Shown here piece by piece: positions 1 through 7,572 of a DNA stretch of 64,000 nt; the first letter of the stretch is position 1; each line of letters opens with the position of its first letter. Source of the DNA: an uncultured Lachnospiraceae bacterium (GTDB lineage: Bacteria; Bacillota; Clostridia; Lachnospirales; Lachnospiraceae); contig CANBFE010000018.1 in NCBI GenBank assembly GCA_947367855.1, forward strand, positions 1 through 64,000, in the 5' to 3' direction. The notes below the pieces were generated by a model. The model was not told the DNA's origin, did no database searches, and saw only the letters and a program-made list of their open reading frames with translations. The translations under genes and the position numbers were made by a program.

Positions 1-104
1 GTGCTGCCTTCACTGACACAGCCGGGAAGATCTGGAACTTCAACGGTAAATCCTCCTTTTTTTTCTTCACAAGGATAGAAACAAGCGGGATAAGTTAATT
101 TCAT
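1..104 (-). CDS. hicB: HicB-family antitoxin, N-terminal part (cut by window edge)
   Basis: The minus strand begins MKLTYPACFYPCEE and continues GFTVEVPDLPGC, which is the HicB N-terminal partial-RNase-H-fold pattern. HicB antitoxins bind and neutralise the HicA mRNA interferase and usually repress their own promoter. The ATG at 104 has an AAAGGAGGAT ribosome site six bases upstream. The rest of the gene lies outside the window. It sits 37 bp downstream of a truncated hicA in the normal hicA-hicB order, so it may now be an orphan antitoxin. Assignment is from recognisable family sequence; the C-terminal DNA-binding domain cannot be seen. Confidence 0.75.
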   Translation of the reverse strand, partial: MKLTYPACFYPCEEKKGGFTVEVPDLPGCVSEGS

Positions 105-141
105 AGATGAATCCTCCTTTATGGTGTTGCAGTACCAGGCT

Positions 142-258
142 TTAGAGCCCGGCCTGCTTTAAAATAGATTTAATTGTACGGGGGTCAAGGTCTCCGGGAT
201 GATTTGGAATGGAAACCTTGCCAGGTTTTATTGGATGGATGTGCTGTAATTTCCTTAC
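142..258 (-). pseudogene. hicA: hicA toxin remnant, N-terminal half missing
   Basis: The minus-strand frame ending at the TAA at 142-144 reads KPGKVSIPNHPGDLDP, then RTIKSILKQAGL. This is the C-terminal half of a HicA mRNA interferase (double-stranded-RNA-binding-like fold). The usual N-terminal 30 or so residues, with the catalytic His of the GSHHQ motif, are absent. Upstream the frame has no ATG and runs straight into a consensus promoter at 265-293. The picture is a deletion joining the promoter/leader to the gene's second half. I infer the toxin is inactive. An intact toxin using a frame I missed is unlikely, because the promoter leaves no room for it. Confidence 0.65.
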
Positions 259-264
259 AATTAC

Positions 265-293
265 ATTATACGCATAATGCGCATAAATATCAA
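265..293 (-). promoter_or_regulatory. Consensus sigma-A promoter of the hicAB locus
   Basis: On the minus strand, TTGATA (288-293) and TATAAT (265-270) are separated by exactly 17 bp. The spacer contains TATGCGCATTATGCGTATA, a near-palindrome overlapping the -10 box that would suit autorepression by HicB. The promoter directs transcription into the hicA remnant and hicB. Confidence 0.7.
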
Positions 294-460
294 GGGAGGA
301 TTTGAAATTTAAAGAAATTTAGAGAGAGCAAAGACTTAACTTAACGGAGGAAGGGTTTATGTAAATGACATTGGCATTTGGAGGAGCATTTTTCTTTCAG
401 GATGGAAACGTGCAGGCGGAGCTGCCTGCAGTGGAGATATAGGAGGGTTGGAAACCACAG

Positions 461-1201
461 ATGATAAGCGCAATTATTTTTGATATGGACGGTACTTTGT
501 ACAATGAGACAGATGTAAAAATGACGGCGGAACTGGAAACGGCAGTGTACCTGGCCGGCTGCTGCGACAGCTCCCCGGAGGCGGTTTACGACATTTTCCG
601 AAAGGTGAAATCCCGGGTGACAAGCGCCTGCAGGGGCCTGCCGGAGGCAAACGACAGAGCGAAATGGTATGATGCGGTCCTGGAGGAACTGGGAGTCACC
701 CATGTCACGGGGGCGGAATTGGCGGAATGCTATTGGCAGGCAGTGTATGACAATATGAAGCCTTTTGCGGATTTCCTCTACGTGCTGCCCGGGCTGCAGG
801 AAAAGTACGGATTGTATTTGCTGACAGATGAGCTGCGGGCAATACAGGAGCGAAAGCTCCAATGTCTGGGACTGGAGCATGTGTTTCTGAAAACCGTGTC
901 GGCGCAGGAAATCGGGTCCACAAAACCAAGTGAGAAATGCTACAGGTATATCACAGAAATTATCGGCGAACCGGTAGAAAATATACTGGTAGTGGGAGAT
1001 AATCCCGGAGCGGACATCAGGGGCGGGAACCTGGCAGGGATGCATACGGCCTGGCTGAAGCGGGGCAAATACCATTATTATCATCAGGAACCGGAGGAAA
1101 AGCCGGAGATTGTTTTTACCAATTACTTACAATTGCCGGGGAAAATAGAAGCGTTGGAGCAGAAAAGCCATTTTCAGGCCGAGAGAAGCGGAGGAAGGTA
1201 A
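461..1201 (+). CDS. HAD-superfamily hydrolase (phosphatase-like)
   Basis: A 246-residue soluble protein with all four HAD motifs. Motif I is DMDGT near residue 9 (nucleophile and acid/base Asp). Motif II is LLTDE, with Thr in the Ser/Thr position, near residue 120. Motif III is the Lys in STKPS near 155, and motif IV is GDNPGAD near 180. A helical cap lies between motifs I and II. The family hydrolyses small phosphorylated metabolites; the substrate cannot be told from sequence. The start is set at MISAIIFDMDG, with AGGAGG about 14 bases upstream, a rather long spacing. The 305-460 stretch before it holds no gene, only a GCAGGC/GCCTGC hairpin at 412-429. A DUF3788 gene follows after 4 bp, so the two are probably co-transcribed. 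Confidence 0.85.
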   Translation: MISAIIFDMDGTLYNETDVKMTAELETAVYLAGCCDSSPEAVYDIFRKVKSRVTSACRGLPEANDRAKWYDAVLEELGVTHVTGAELAECYWQAVYDNMKPFADFLYVLPGLQEKYGLYLLTDELRAIQERKLQCLGLEHVFLKTVSAQEIGSTKPSEKCYRYITEIIGEPVENILVVGDNPGADIRGGNLAGMHTAWLKRGKYHYYHQEPEEKPEIVFTNYLQLPGKIEALEQKSHFQAERSGGR

Positions 1202-1205
1202 GAAT

Positions 1206-1625
1206 ATGAACGATATACAGGATAAAAATTACTGCCCTGCCATCAATGAAATTAGCGAATATGTGAGAAATCCTGTTTTTATGGAATTTTGTTCGGAAAT
1301 CAGGGAGATGTATCAGTGTACTGAAAAAGTGGAATACAGTTCCTGCAGTTGGGAAAAGGGTTGGAATATCAAATGGAAAAAGGCGGGAAAGACATTGTGC
1401 ACCCTGTATCCCAAAGATGGCTTTTTTAAAGTTCTGGTGGTGGTAGGGCAAAAAGAAAAAGGGCCGGTGGAGGCAATATTGCCGGAATGTACCGCTGCAT
1501 TAGAGAATCTATATAGGGAGACACAGGAAGGAAACGGCCAGAGATGGCTGATGATTGACATAGAGGACAAGGATGGTTTGTATCAAGATGTTTTCCGCCT
1601 GATTAAAATCCGCAGAAACAGTTAA
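1206..1625 (+). CDS. DUF3788 family protein
   Basis: A 139-residue soluble protein matching the DUF3788 pattern: an N-terminal helix, then SCSWEKGWNIKWKKAGK, LCTLYPKDGFFKVLVVVGQKE, and a C-terminal QRWLMIDIEDKDGLYQDV stretch. The family is widespread in Firmicutes and Bacteroidetes and has no established biochemical role. The ATG is preceded by GGAGGAAGGTAAGAAT and lies 4 bp after the HAD hydrolase stop codon, which implies one transcript. The length is typical and no catalytic motif can be named. Confidence 0.75.
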   Translation: MNDIQDKNYCPAINEISEYVRNPVFMEFCSEIREMYQCTEKVEYSSCSWEKGWNIKWKKAGKTLCTLYPKDGFFKVLVVVGQKEKGPVEAILPECTAALENLYRETQEGNGQRWLMIDIEDKDGLYQDVFRLIKIRRNS

Positions 1626-1799
1626 AATCCCTTTGCGGGACTGCCAATGCAGCGGTACCCGGGCAGCCACAGGCAGCGTACGTACTGTGCACTGTACGGT
1701 GGCAGGTTGTATCTTTAGGAAGCGATGTTTTACATAAAATGCAGGGCAGATGGGGAACTTTGCGGGGCAGATGGAGAATTATAAACAGGGAGGTGGACT

Positions 1800-3116
1800 T
1801 TGGTTTATTTTGATGACGGAAAAATCCGGGTGCGGGATATGAAGTACACGGACGCCCGGGAGTTCTGGGAGGAAGAACGGGCACAGGGATGGCATTCGGA
1901 GATCAGCAAATTCCGGATGCGGCTTGAAGATCAGAAATCCGGGAAATCCCTGTCACTGACGGCAGAATATCTTGGAAATCCGGCGGGTTATATCCATGTA
2001 TATCCGGATGCCCCAAACGGCGCCTTCGGCGGAAGCGGCTATCCGGAAATCGTGGACTTTGCAGTATTGGAAAAATACCGCCGTTTTGGTATCGGCAGCA
2101 AACTTATGGACATTGCGGAAGAAATTGCCAGTCGGTACGCCCATCGGGTTTACCTTGGGGTGGGGCTTCACAGCGGATACGGGAGCGCCCAGAGAATGTA
2201 TGTAAAGCGGGGCTATATCCCCGACGGAAGCGGCGTCTGGTACAATGACGCGGTGTGTGAGCCGTATGCGGACTGCTGCAACAATGATGATCTGGTATTG
2301 TATTTGTCAAAGGCATTCCAGACGGCGGAAGCTATGGAGCAAAGCGCAGAGCAGGTTTTTATGGCGGAAATAGCGGCCCTTACCCCCAGTCAGCTCTATA
2401 TCAGTCAGAAGAAACTAACCGATGTGCGCAGCTGGTTTCAGAGTCCCCGGGACATAGAGAAAATGGAGCCTGTCCCCGTGAGAAGTCTGGCGGGGCGTCT
2501 GCTCCTGACAGACGGTCATACACGGGCGGCAGCGGCATTTTTATATGGGATAAAGTCCATCCCCTGCGTGTGGGACAGGGATGATCTGGACTGGGCGGCC
2601 TATGCCGCGGATATCAATATGTGTGCGGAGGAGGGAATCCTGTCCGTGGAAAAACTGGCGGCGCGAATCGTCTCCGCCCCGGACTATAAGCGCCTTTGGA
2701 ATGACAGATGCGACGCATTGTATGATGAATGGTACTATCAAGTGCTGAAACAGGAAGAGGAGATCATTTATTTTACCCGGAGACAGGTATTGGAACCCAA
2801 TCCTGCCCTTCCCCCTGGGTGGGAGATCCGTTCCATGGGAACAGAACCGGAGGATATCGAATATTTTCAGCTGTATCAGGACGGCATTCCGGCGGCCAGG
2901 GGCTGCATAGAGCGATATTCCTTTGCATTCTGGGAAGCGGCGGATATCAAAACCTATGAGGAATTCCGCGGAAAGGGATTCGGAACGGCAATGACGGCAT
3001 ATCTTACCAACCGCATTGTATCCGCAGGGAAGACCGCCACCTGCCGTACCCGGCCTGAAAACGTTCCCATGCGCTGTGTCATTGAAAAATGCGGCTATGA
3101 GAGACTGTATGAGTGA
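1800..3116 (+). CDS. Acetyltransferase fusion: GNAT, ParB/sulfiredoxin-like, GNAT
   Basis: A 438-residue protein with three recognisable parts. Residues about 1-165 form a GNAT fold: VRDMKYTDAREFWEEE, the acetyl-CoA loop KYRRFGIGSKLM, and YVKRGYIPDGSGVWYND near the C-terminal strand. Residues about 180-290 carry PVRSLAGRLLLTDGHTRAAA, reminiscent of the ParB/sulfiredoxin-like nucleotide-binding fold. Residues about 340-438 contain a second GNAT core with EFRGKGFGTAMTAYL and a typical CGY ending. The start is TTG at 1800, preceded by GGGAGGTGG. Substrates are unknown. The fold of the middle domain is inference. A fusion of two formerly separate genes is the simplest reading, since no frameshift is needed. 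Confidence 0.7.
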   Translation: MVYFDDGKIRVRDMKYTDAREFWEEERAQGWHSEISKFRMRLEDQKSGKSLSLTAEYLGNPAGYIHVYPDAPNGAFGGSGYPEIVDFAVLEKYRRFGIGSKLMDIAEEIASRYAHRVYLGVGLHSGYGSAQRMYVKRGYIPDGSGVWYNDAVCEPYADCCNNDDLVLYLSKAFQTAEAMEQSAEQVFMAEIAALTPSQLYISQKKLTDVRSWFQSPRDIEKMEPVPVRSLAGRLLLTDGHTRAAAAFLYGIKSIPCVWDRDDLDWAAYAADINMCAEEGILSVEKLAARIVSAPDYKRLWNDRCDALYDEWYYQVLKQEEEIIYFTRRQVLEPNPALPPGWEIRSMGTEPEDIEYFQLYQDGIPAARGCIERYSFAFWEAADIKTYEEFRGKGFGTAMTAYLTNRIVSAGKTATCRTRPENVPMRCVIEKCGYERLYE

Positions 3117-3254
3117 GGGCCGATGAAGGGTCTCACAGCAGGCCACCCTGTCTGCACTGTCTGGGGAAGCGCCGATGGGGCGTGCCGGGATTGATCTGCA
3201 GCAGACTGCAGTAAAGGAACAATTGATCAAATAGAAATCAGGAGGTACATAAGA

Positions 3255-3587
3255 ATGAAAGAAATGATTGGATATTGTGGGTTGGACTGTGAAAAATGCG
3301 ACGCATACCTTGCGACAGTCAATGACGATCAGGCATTGCGTGAAAAAACGGCAAAATTATGGGCAGAGTTAAATGGCGCGCCCATTCTGCCGGAACATAT
3401 CAACTGTCAGGGATGCCGTGTTGACGGGATCAAAACGGTATTTTGCGACAGCATGTGCGAAATTCGCCAGTGCGCGCTGAAAAAAAGTGTGACCACATGC
3501 GGGGACTGTCCGGAACTGGAAAACTGCCGGACTATGGGAGAGGTTCTCTCAAACAATCCCGAAATTCTGGAGAATTTGAAAGAATAA
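3255..3587 (+). CDS. DUF3795 cysteine-rich protein
   Basis: A 110-residue protein with the DUF3795 signature: IGYCGLDCEKCDAYLAT at the N-terminus, then INCQGCRVDG, FCDSMCEIRQCA and TCGDCPELENC. The ordered Cys pairs suggest a small zinc or iron-sulfur site. Function is not established. AGGAGG lies eight bases before the ATG. The gene stands alone between a GNAT fusion and a small ORF remnant. Confidence 0.8.
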   Translation: MKEMIGYCGLDCEKCDAYLATVNDDQALREKTAKLWAELNGAPILPEHINCQGCRVDGIKTVFCDSMCEIRQCALKKSVTTCGDCPELENCRTMGEVLSNNPEILENLKE

Positions 3588-3589
3588 AC

Positions 3590-3829
3590 AGCAGAGCCGA
3601 CAATACGGGACAATTCTATTCGAAAACGCTTTTTTGTGACAACTGTATCCGGCAAATATTAAAAACGGTTGAACATCAGCTGATAGAAGAACTGGTTGTT
3701 TTCGATGCGGAGGGAAAAGTTTTTTATCCGATAGAGGATGAAACAACCCTGCAGACAGGAGATTACTGCCTGAATATTGCGTACAGGGACAGCAGTTATC
3801 GCATTGACATCAGTGCTGTCAACAGCTAA
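3590..3829 (+). pseudogene. ORF remnant lacking a start codon
   Basis: Immediately after the DUF3795 stop codon, a different frame stays open and reads like a real protein: LFCDNCIRQILKTVEHQL, VVFDAEGKVFYPIEDETT, YCLNIAYRDSSYRIDISAV. There is no ATG, GTG or TTG in this frame between 3590 and the protein-like part. The only in-frame start is a TTG at 3443, deep inside the DUF3795 gene. I do not recognise the family. It may be the 3' end of a gene whose front was lost, or a gene using an unusual overlapping start. Confidence 0.35.
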
Positions 3830-3847
3830 AAAAGCCCTTACAGGAAA

Positions 3848-4348
3848 TCATGGACTCTCAAAGATTTTAAGCGCAGGCGGATGATAGGTAAACCGCAAAA
3901 AGCATAGAAAGAAAATTCCCACCAAAAGGCACAGCGGAAAGGTATATGGTTTCAGGCGGCAGGACAGGGTAAAGCGGCAGGAGAGCAGGAAGGCAGTCAG
4001 AACGCTCAAAATAAATGTGCCGATGTCCAGAAGAAAGATATTTTTGCCCAAAACCGCGGTGTAGGCATAAAAAAGAACAGGAATCAGCAGGGTTCCGACG
4101 ATGATTCCAAAGCAGAGAGAAGAGGCAAGGCAGGGGGTTTTTCTTCCGTATAGAAACAGGATAATCAGGGAATACAGCAGCATGGGAAAAAACAGCAGTT
4201 TCATATGTTCCCATATGGATTCGTTTACCGGAGCAAAAAGGCCAACGACAGTATTCTGTCCGGTCCAGTCATACAGAAAATGGGACAGGGATCCCGTGAT
4301 CAAAACAAAGAGGGCGCCGATTATCATCGTATATTTTAAATGTTTCAT
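3848..4348 (-). CDS. Small integral membrane protein, DUF6512-like
   Basis: A 166-residue hydrophobic protein with about five membrane spans. It includes MIIGALFVLITGSLSHFLYD, then APVNESIWEHMKLLFFP and further spans ending CLLVGIFFLCFLRF. The NESIWEHMKLLFFP loop is characteristic of the Clostridia DUF6512 family, whose function is unknown. The frame extends upstream, but the ATG at 4348 has GAGGT at the right distance, so I choose that start. It is transcribed toward the DUF3795 region and away from pmbA, and has its own leader. Confidence 0.65.
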   Translation of the reverse strand: MKHLKYTMIIGALFVLITGSLSHFLYDWTGQNTVVGLFAPVNESIWEHMKLLFFPMLLYSLIILFLYGRKTPCLASSLCFGIIVGTLLIPVLFYAYTAVLGKNIFLLDIGTFILSVLTAFLLSCRFTLSCRLKPYTFPLCLLVGIFFLCFLRFTYHPPALKIFESP

Positions 4349-4475
4349 GAAAAATACCTCGCACAGGGTAGTATATGCGGCATAGATGAATTTATGCGGC
4401 TGCATTCGAGGATTATAGCCTGGTCAGATTACGGTTCTTCGGGTGAGTGACGGAACATAAATATGAACAGAAAGA

Positions 4476-4516
4476 CAGGACATGGCGTCTTCCTGACGGA
4501 AAAACGTCATGTCCTG
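4476..4516 (-). terminator. Stem-loop downstream of the pmbA-like gene
   Basis: Arms CAGGACATGGCG (4476-4487) and CGTCATGTCCTG (4505-4516) pair over 11 of 12 positions around a 17-nt loop. It lies 52 bp past the stop codon of the minus-strand pmbA-like gene. The run after it is only weakly U-rich (TCTTTC), so termination is probable but unproven. Confidence 0.5.
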
Positions 4517-4568
4517 CCTGATATTTAACATTTATTCGGGACAAGGGGAAATTTGGAAAGCCGGAATG

Positions 4569-5870
4569 TCACTGTTTCCCGGAAATCACAACCTTGTCAA
4601 AAGCCATGTAGGGCAGAACGGTATTGCCGTTGGCCACGGTCTCTTTGGAGATGGCCACCAGATTGTTCAGCAGATCCGCCAGATTGCCGTTGATCATGGT
4701 CTCGCTGACGGCGCCCCTGATCCGGCCGTCTTCCACCAGAAAGCTGTTCTTTGCCACACCGGAGAATTCACCGTTGATGCCGGGCTGTCCGCCGGAGAAT
4801 CTGCCGATGATAAGGCCTTTTTTGATCTGCCTGATCATATCTTCGCAGGAAGTGTCCCCATTCTCTATGATGACGGAGAAGGAGGTATTCCTGGCCGGGG
4901 CAAAGCCGGATTTGTTTGCCACATACAGGGAGAGCAGGAAGGATTTCAGCACCCCGTTTCTGATCAGGTCATAATCTTCTGCCAGGAAGCCGTCCTGAGT
5001 ATACCTCTGCCCGCACACGATGCGGGAATCCCCGGGACACATGGAAATGGTGAGCCGTTCGTCCGCCACCTGTCTGCCCAGTTTTTCAAGCCAGATACTG
5101 GTTTTTTCCAGAATGACATTGTCCGAGGCAAAATTGGAGATGATGCTGCCGAGGAATTCTCCCAGGCTGCCGGGAGTGAGCACAATGACGCCCTCAAACT
5201 TGCCTTCCATGGGCACGGTGGACAGCTGGGCTTCGGTGTCGCTTAAATCCTTTTCCAGAGATCCCAGTTCAATAAAGGGGCGGTCCAGTTTATCCGTGTA
5301 GATATCGCTGCCGAAGAAAGAAGTGGTAGCTTCCCCCTCATGGGCAGAATACATCAGGGAAACGGAGTAGGCTCCTTCATAGACTTCAAATTCCGTGCCG
5401 TTGGTATTCTGGTAAATCGAATGTATTTTGTCATGGGTTACGATCATCTGCTCCATGAGAATTTTGGGATGCTTTTTCCGGATATCGTCCATCAGCTCTC
5501 TGGTGCGTTCAAAGAACAGATCAATATCCGGCTCGTAAGCACCGTCCCGGAATACCCGGTTCTCCTGTCCGGGGGCAATGTCAAAGGCTTCGTCCGCAAC
5601 GCCGGATTCCGCGGATTTGATACAGTCTGCCACAGCGCCTTCTATGGCCGCGTCGTCAAACTGGTTGGTAAAGGCGGAGCCTTTCTTCTGGTCCTTATAG
5701 GCGGTGAGGGAAAGACTGCGGTCAAACAGGGTGCGGAACAGGGAGAATTCCCCTCCGTCCACGTTAAATTCGTGTTTTTCCTTCTCCGTCACGGTATACT
5801 GGGCCTTCTGGGCGCCGGCATCCGTCAGCAGCTGCTTTGTCTTTTCGGCAATTCTTTTTATGTCTGTCAT
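4569..5870 (-). CDS. pmbA: TldD/PmbA family protein (PmbA/TldE-like subunit)
   Basis: A 433-residue protein of the TldD/PmbA (TldE) family. Visible conserved parts are NVDGGEFSLFRTLFD near the N-terminus, a central GVIVLTPGSLGEFLG, and a C-terminal MINGNLADLLNNLVAISKE. It lacks the HExxxH zinc motif present in the upstream partner, as expected for the TldE/PmbA half. TldD and TldE form a heterodimeric metalloprotease that trims unfolded peptides and matures some ribosomal peptides. The start is MTDIKRIAEK at 5870; the frame upstream of it overlaps tldD. Two bases separate it from the tldD stop codon, so the pair is translationally linked. Confidence 0.85.
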   Translation of the reverse strand: MTDIKRIAEKTKQLLTDAGAQKAQYTVTEKEKHEFNVDGGEFSLFRTLFDRSLSLTAYKDQKKGSAFTNQFDDAAIEGAVADCIKSAESGVADEAFDIAPGQENRVFRDGAYEPDIDLFFERTRELMDDIRKKHPKILMEQMIVTHDKIHSIYQNTNGTEFEVYEGAYSVSLMYSAHEGEATTSFFGSDIYTDKLDRPFIELGSLEKDLSDTEAQLSTVPMEGKFEGVIVLTPGSLGEFLGSIISNFASDNVILEKTSIWLEKLGRQVADERLTISMCPGDSRIVCGQRYTQDGFLAEDYDLIRNGVLKSFLLSLYVANKSGFAPARNTSFSVIIENGDTSCEDMIRQIKKGLIIGRFSGGQPGINGEFSGVAKNSFLVEDGRIRGAVSETMINGNLADLLNNLVAISKETVANGNTVLPYMAFDKVVISGKQ

Positions 5871-5872
5871 GT

Positions 5873-7258
5873 TTAACGTCCTCCTATCATAACTTTGCAG
5901 CGAAGGGCAGGGCCGCCCATTCCCACGGGCATGGGTTGTTTCTTTCCGCAGAATCCGGAGCTGGTCCATTCCACGGTATCCGATACCATATCCACGGTTT
6001 TCAGCATATTGAAGGCTACGCCGGAGATGGTGGTGTCCAGAAGCGCGCGGCCCAGTTTTCCGTTCTTGATCTCATAGCCCATATTGACGCCGAACATGAA
6101 CTCGCCGGTGGTGTCGGCCTGACCGTTGGTACTGGTGATCAGATAATAGCCGTCGTCCACGGAAGCGATAATGTCCTCCAGTTTATCTCTGCCCGGAAGC
6201 ACGGCAGTATTCCGCATGCGGATCAGGGGTTCGTCGGAGAAGCTCCAGGCGCGGGCATTTCCCTGGGGTTTGGCGCCGAAATGCTGAGCGCTTTCCCGGC
6301 TGTGCATGTAGCCTGTCAAAATGCCGTCCCGGATGAGTACTGCGTCCTCCGCAGGGGTGCCCTCGTCGTCCAGATAAACGGGCAGAGGAACAGGCCTGCC
6401 GAAGGCGGTGTGGGCGTAATCCACCAGGTTTACCAGTTCGGAAGCCACACATTTGTTCAGCGCCGGGCCTGCCACGGAACCGCCCAGTACCAGATCGGCT
6501 TCCACCGTATGGCCTACGGCCTCATGGGCCAGCATGCCGGACATAAATCCGCTTAAGACTACGGTTTTGTAGCCGGCCTCGGCATAAACGCCCTCCCGTT
6601 TCCGCATGATCTGTTCATAGAGCTTGTCGATTTCAGGGTAGAGCAGAGCGGGATCAGTGAAATTCTCGGTGAAAATCCCGGTTCCGCCAATGGATTTGAA
6701 CAGTTCAATGGGAGTGCCGGAAGCGGTTTCCGTGTTCAGGAAGACATAGATGTAACTTCTGGGCGCGCAGATATGGCCGCTGCAGCCGTCTGAGGTGCAG
6801 ATGATTTTCTCCAGGGAATCTTCCGTGGCGATAACGGAACGACTGGAGAGTCCCGGATATTTTTCCGTGATGTATCCGTCCAGGGCTTTGGCGAATTCCA
6901 CATAGTGTTTCTGCTCGGCGTCCTGGATGCTGCTGCCCTGGGGAATGGGGCTGCAGGGAATGACGGGCAGAGGACCCTTTCCCCGGCCTACATGGCGGTC
7001 CATGAACCCGGCGTTTTCTGTGGCCGCCTTCAGTACGGTTTCAGCGGCGTCGCCGGAGCATTCTGCTATGGACGAAAAACCGTATACGCCGTTCTGATAG
7101 ACTCTGGCGCTTGTGCCGGAGCTTTCCATCCTGGCATTGCCGGTGAGATTGCCCTGAATCATGACAACCTGCCGGCTGCGGCTTTTCTGTTCCCTCAATT
7201 CGGTATGTACACCGGTGGAGAAGAGGGATTTTTTGTCCGAGATGTGATCTTCTAACAT
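5873..7258 (-). CDS. tldD: TldD-like metalloprotease subunit
   Basis: A 461-residue protein with the zinc-protease motif HEAVGHTVEAD near residue 245 (HExxxH), preceded by SGFMSGMLA. Later conserved segments are LVLGGSVAGPALN, VYLDDEGTPAEDA and GYMHSRESAQHFGAKPQGN. It provides the active site of the TldD/TldE cytoplasmic protease; the PmbA-like partner follows after two bases. ATG 7258 is chosen because AGGAGGT lies about seven bases upstream; a longer frame starting at 7294 has no such site. No precursor-peptide gene is adjacent, so a peptide-maturation role cannot be argued from context. Confidence 0.88.
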   Translation of the reverse strand: MLEDHISDKKSLFSTGVHTELREQKSRSRQVVMIQGNLTGNARMESSGTSARVYQNGVYGFSSIAECSGDAAETVLKAATENAGFMDRHVGRGKGPLPVIPCSPIPQGSSIQDAEQKHYVEFAKALDGYITEKYPGLSSRSVIATEDSLEKIICTSDGCSGHICAPRSYIYVFLNTETASGTPIELFKSIGGTGIFTENFTDPALLYPEIDKLYEQIMRKREGVYAEAGYKTVVLSGFMSGMLAHEAVGHTVEADLVLGGSVAGPALNKCVASELVNLVDYAHTAFGRPVPLPVYLDDEGTPAEDAVLIRDGILTGYMHSRESAQHFGAKPQGNARAWSFSDEPLIRMRNTAVLPGRDKLEDIIASVDDGYYLITSTNGQADTTGEFMFGVNMGYEIKNGKLGRALLDTTISGVAFNMLKTVDMVSDTVEWTSSGFCGKKQPMPVGMGGPALRCKVMIGGR

Positions 7259-7290
7259 TTGACTACCTCCTGGTATAATAATGGTGTGAA

Positions 7291-7325
7291 CCATTACAAG
7301 AACCCCGGAAAGAGCCTTGTAATGG
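7291..7325. promoter_or_regulatory. Perfect 10-bp dyad upstream of tldD
   Basis: CCATTACAAG (7291-7300) and CTTGTAATGG (7316-7325) are perfect inverted copies separated by 15 bp. The element lies 33 bp upstream of the tldD start codon, where an operator or an mRNA leader hairpin would act. No T-run follows, so it is not an obvious terminator. Confidence 0.45.
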
Positions 7326-7343
7326 ATCAGGATGCCTGTTTTG

Positions 7344-7365
7344 CCGAAGGGGGCTGCCCCCTCGG
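7344..7365. other. GC-rich hairpin in the tldD / ATPase intergenic region
   Basis: CCGAAGGGGGC (7344-7354) and GCCCCCTCGG (7356-7365) form a near-perfect hairpin with a one-base formal centre. It lies between divergent genes, in a 314-bp gap (7259-7572) that otherwise holds only the upstream dyad and the promoter at 7508. A T-run does not follow on either side, so its role is open. Confidence 0.4.
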
Positions 7366-7507
7366 GTTGTTGACTCCCTAAATTGTATCATAATCAGGTG
7401 GGTATGGCTATAGATTGTTGGAAATCTTTACGTTTGTTTTTGCTTTTGTTCCTCATTTTCCTGTTTGATACAGGAGTCTGGGCATTCCGGTTGTATTTTC
7501 CATACAT

Positions 7508-7536
7508 TTGATATATAATAAAAATGTGATTATTAT
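7508..7536 (+). promoter_or_regulatory. Promoter of the AAA/DUF4143 ATPase
   Basis: TTGATA (7508-7513) and TATTAT (7531-7536) are separated by exactly 17 bp in an AT-rich stretch, 36 bp before the ATG at 7573. Confidence 0.6.
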
Positions 7537-7572
7537 ACACGTAAACCTAAATAAAAGTGTGAAGGAGTGCTT

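Noticed and set aside
4509..7255. Long plus-strand frames opposite pmbA and tldD
   Set aside because: The minus-strand proteins carry family motifs including HExxxH and correct starts, so the opposite frames are shadows.
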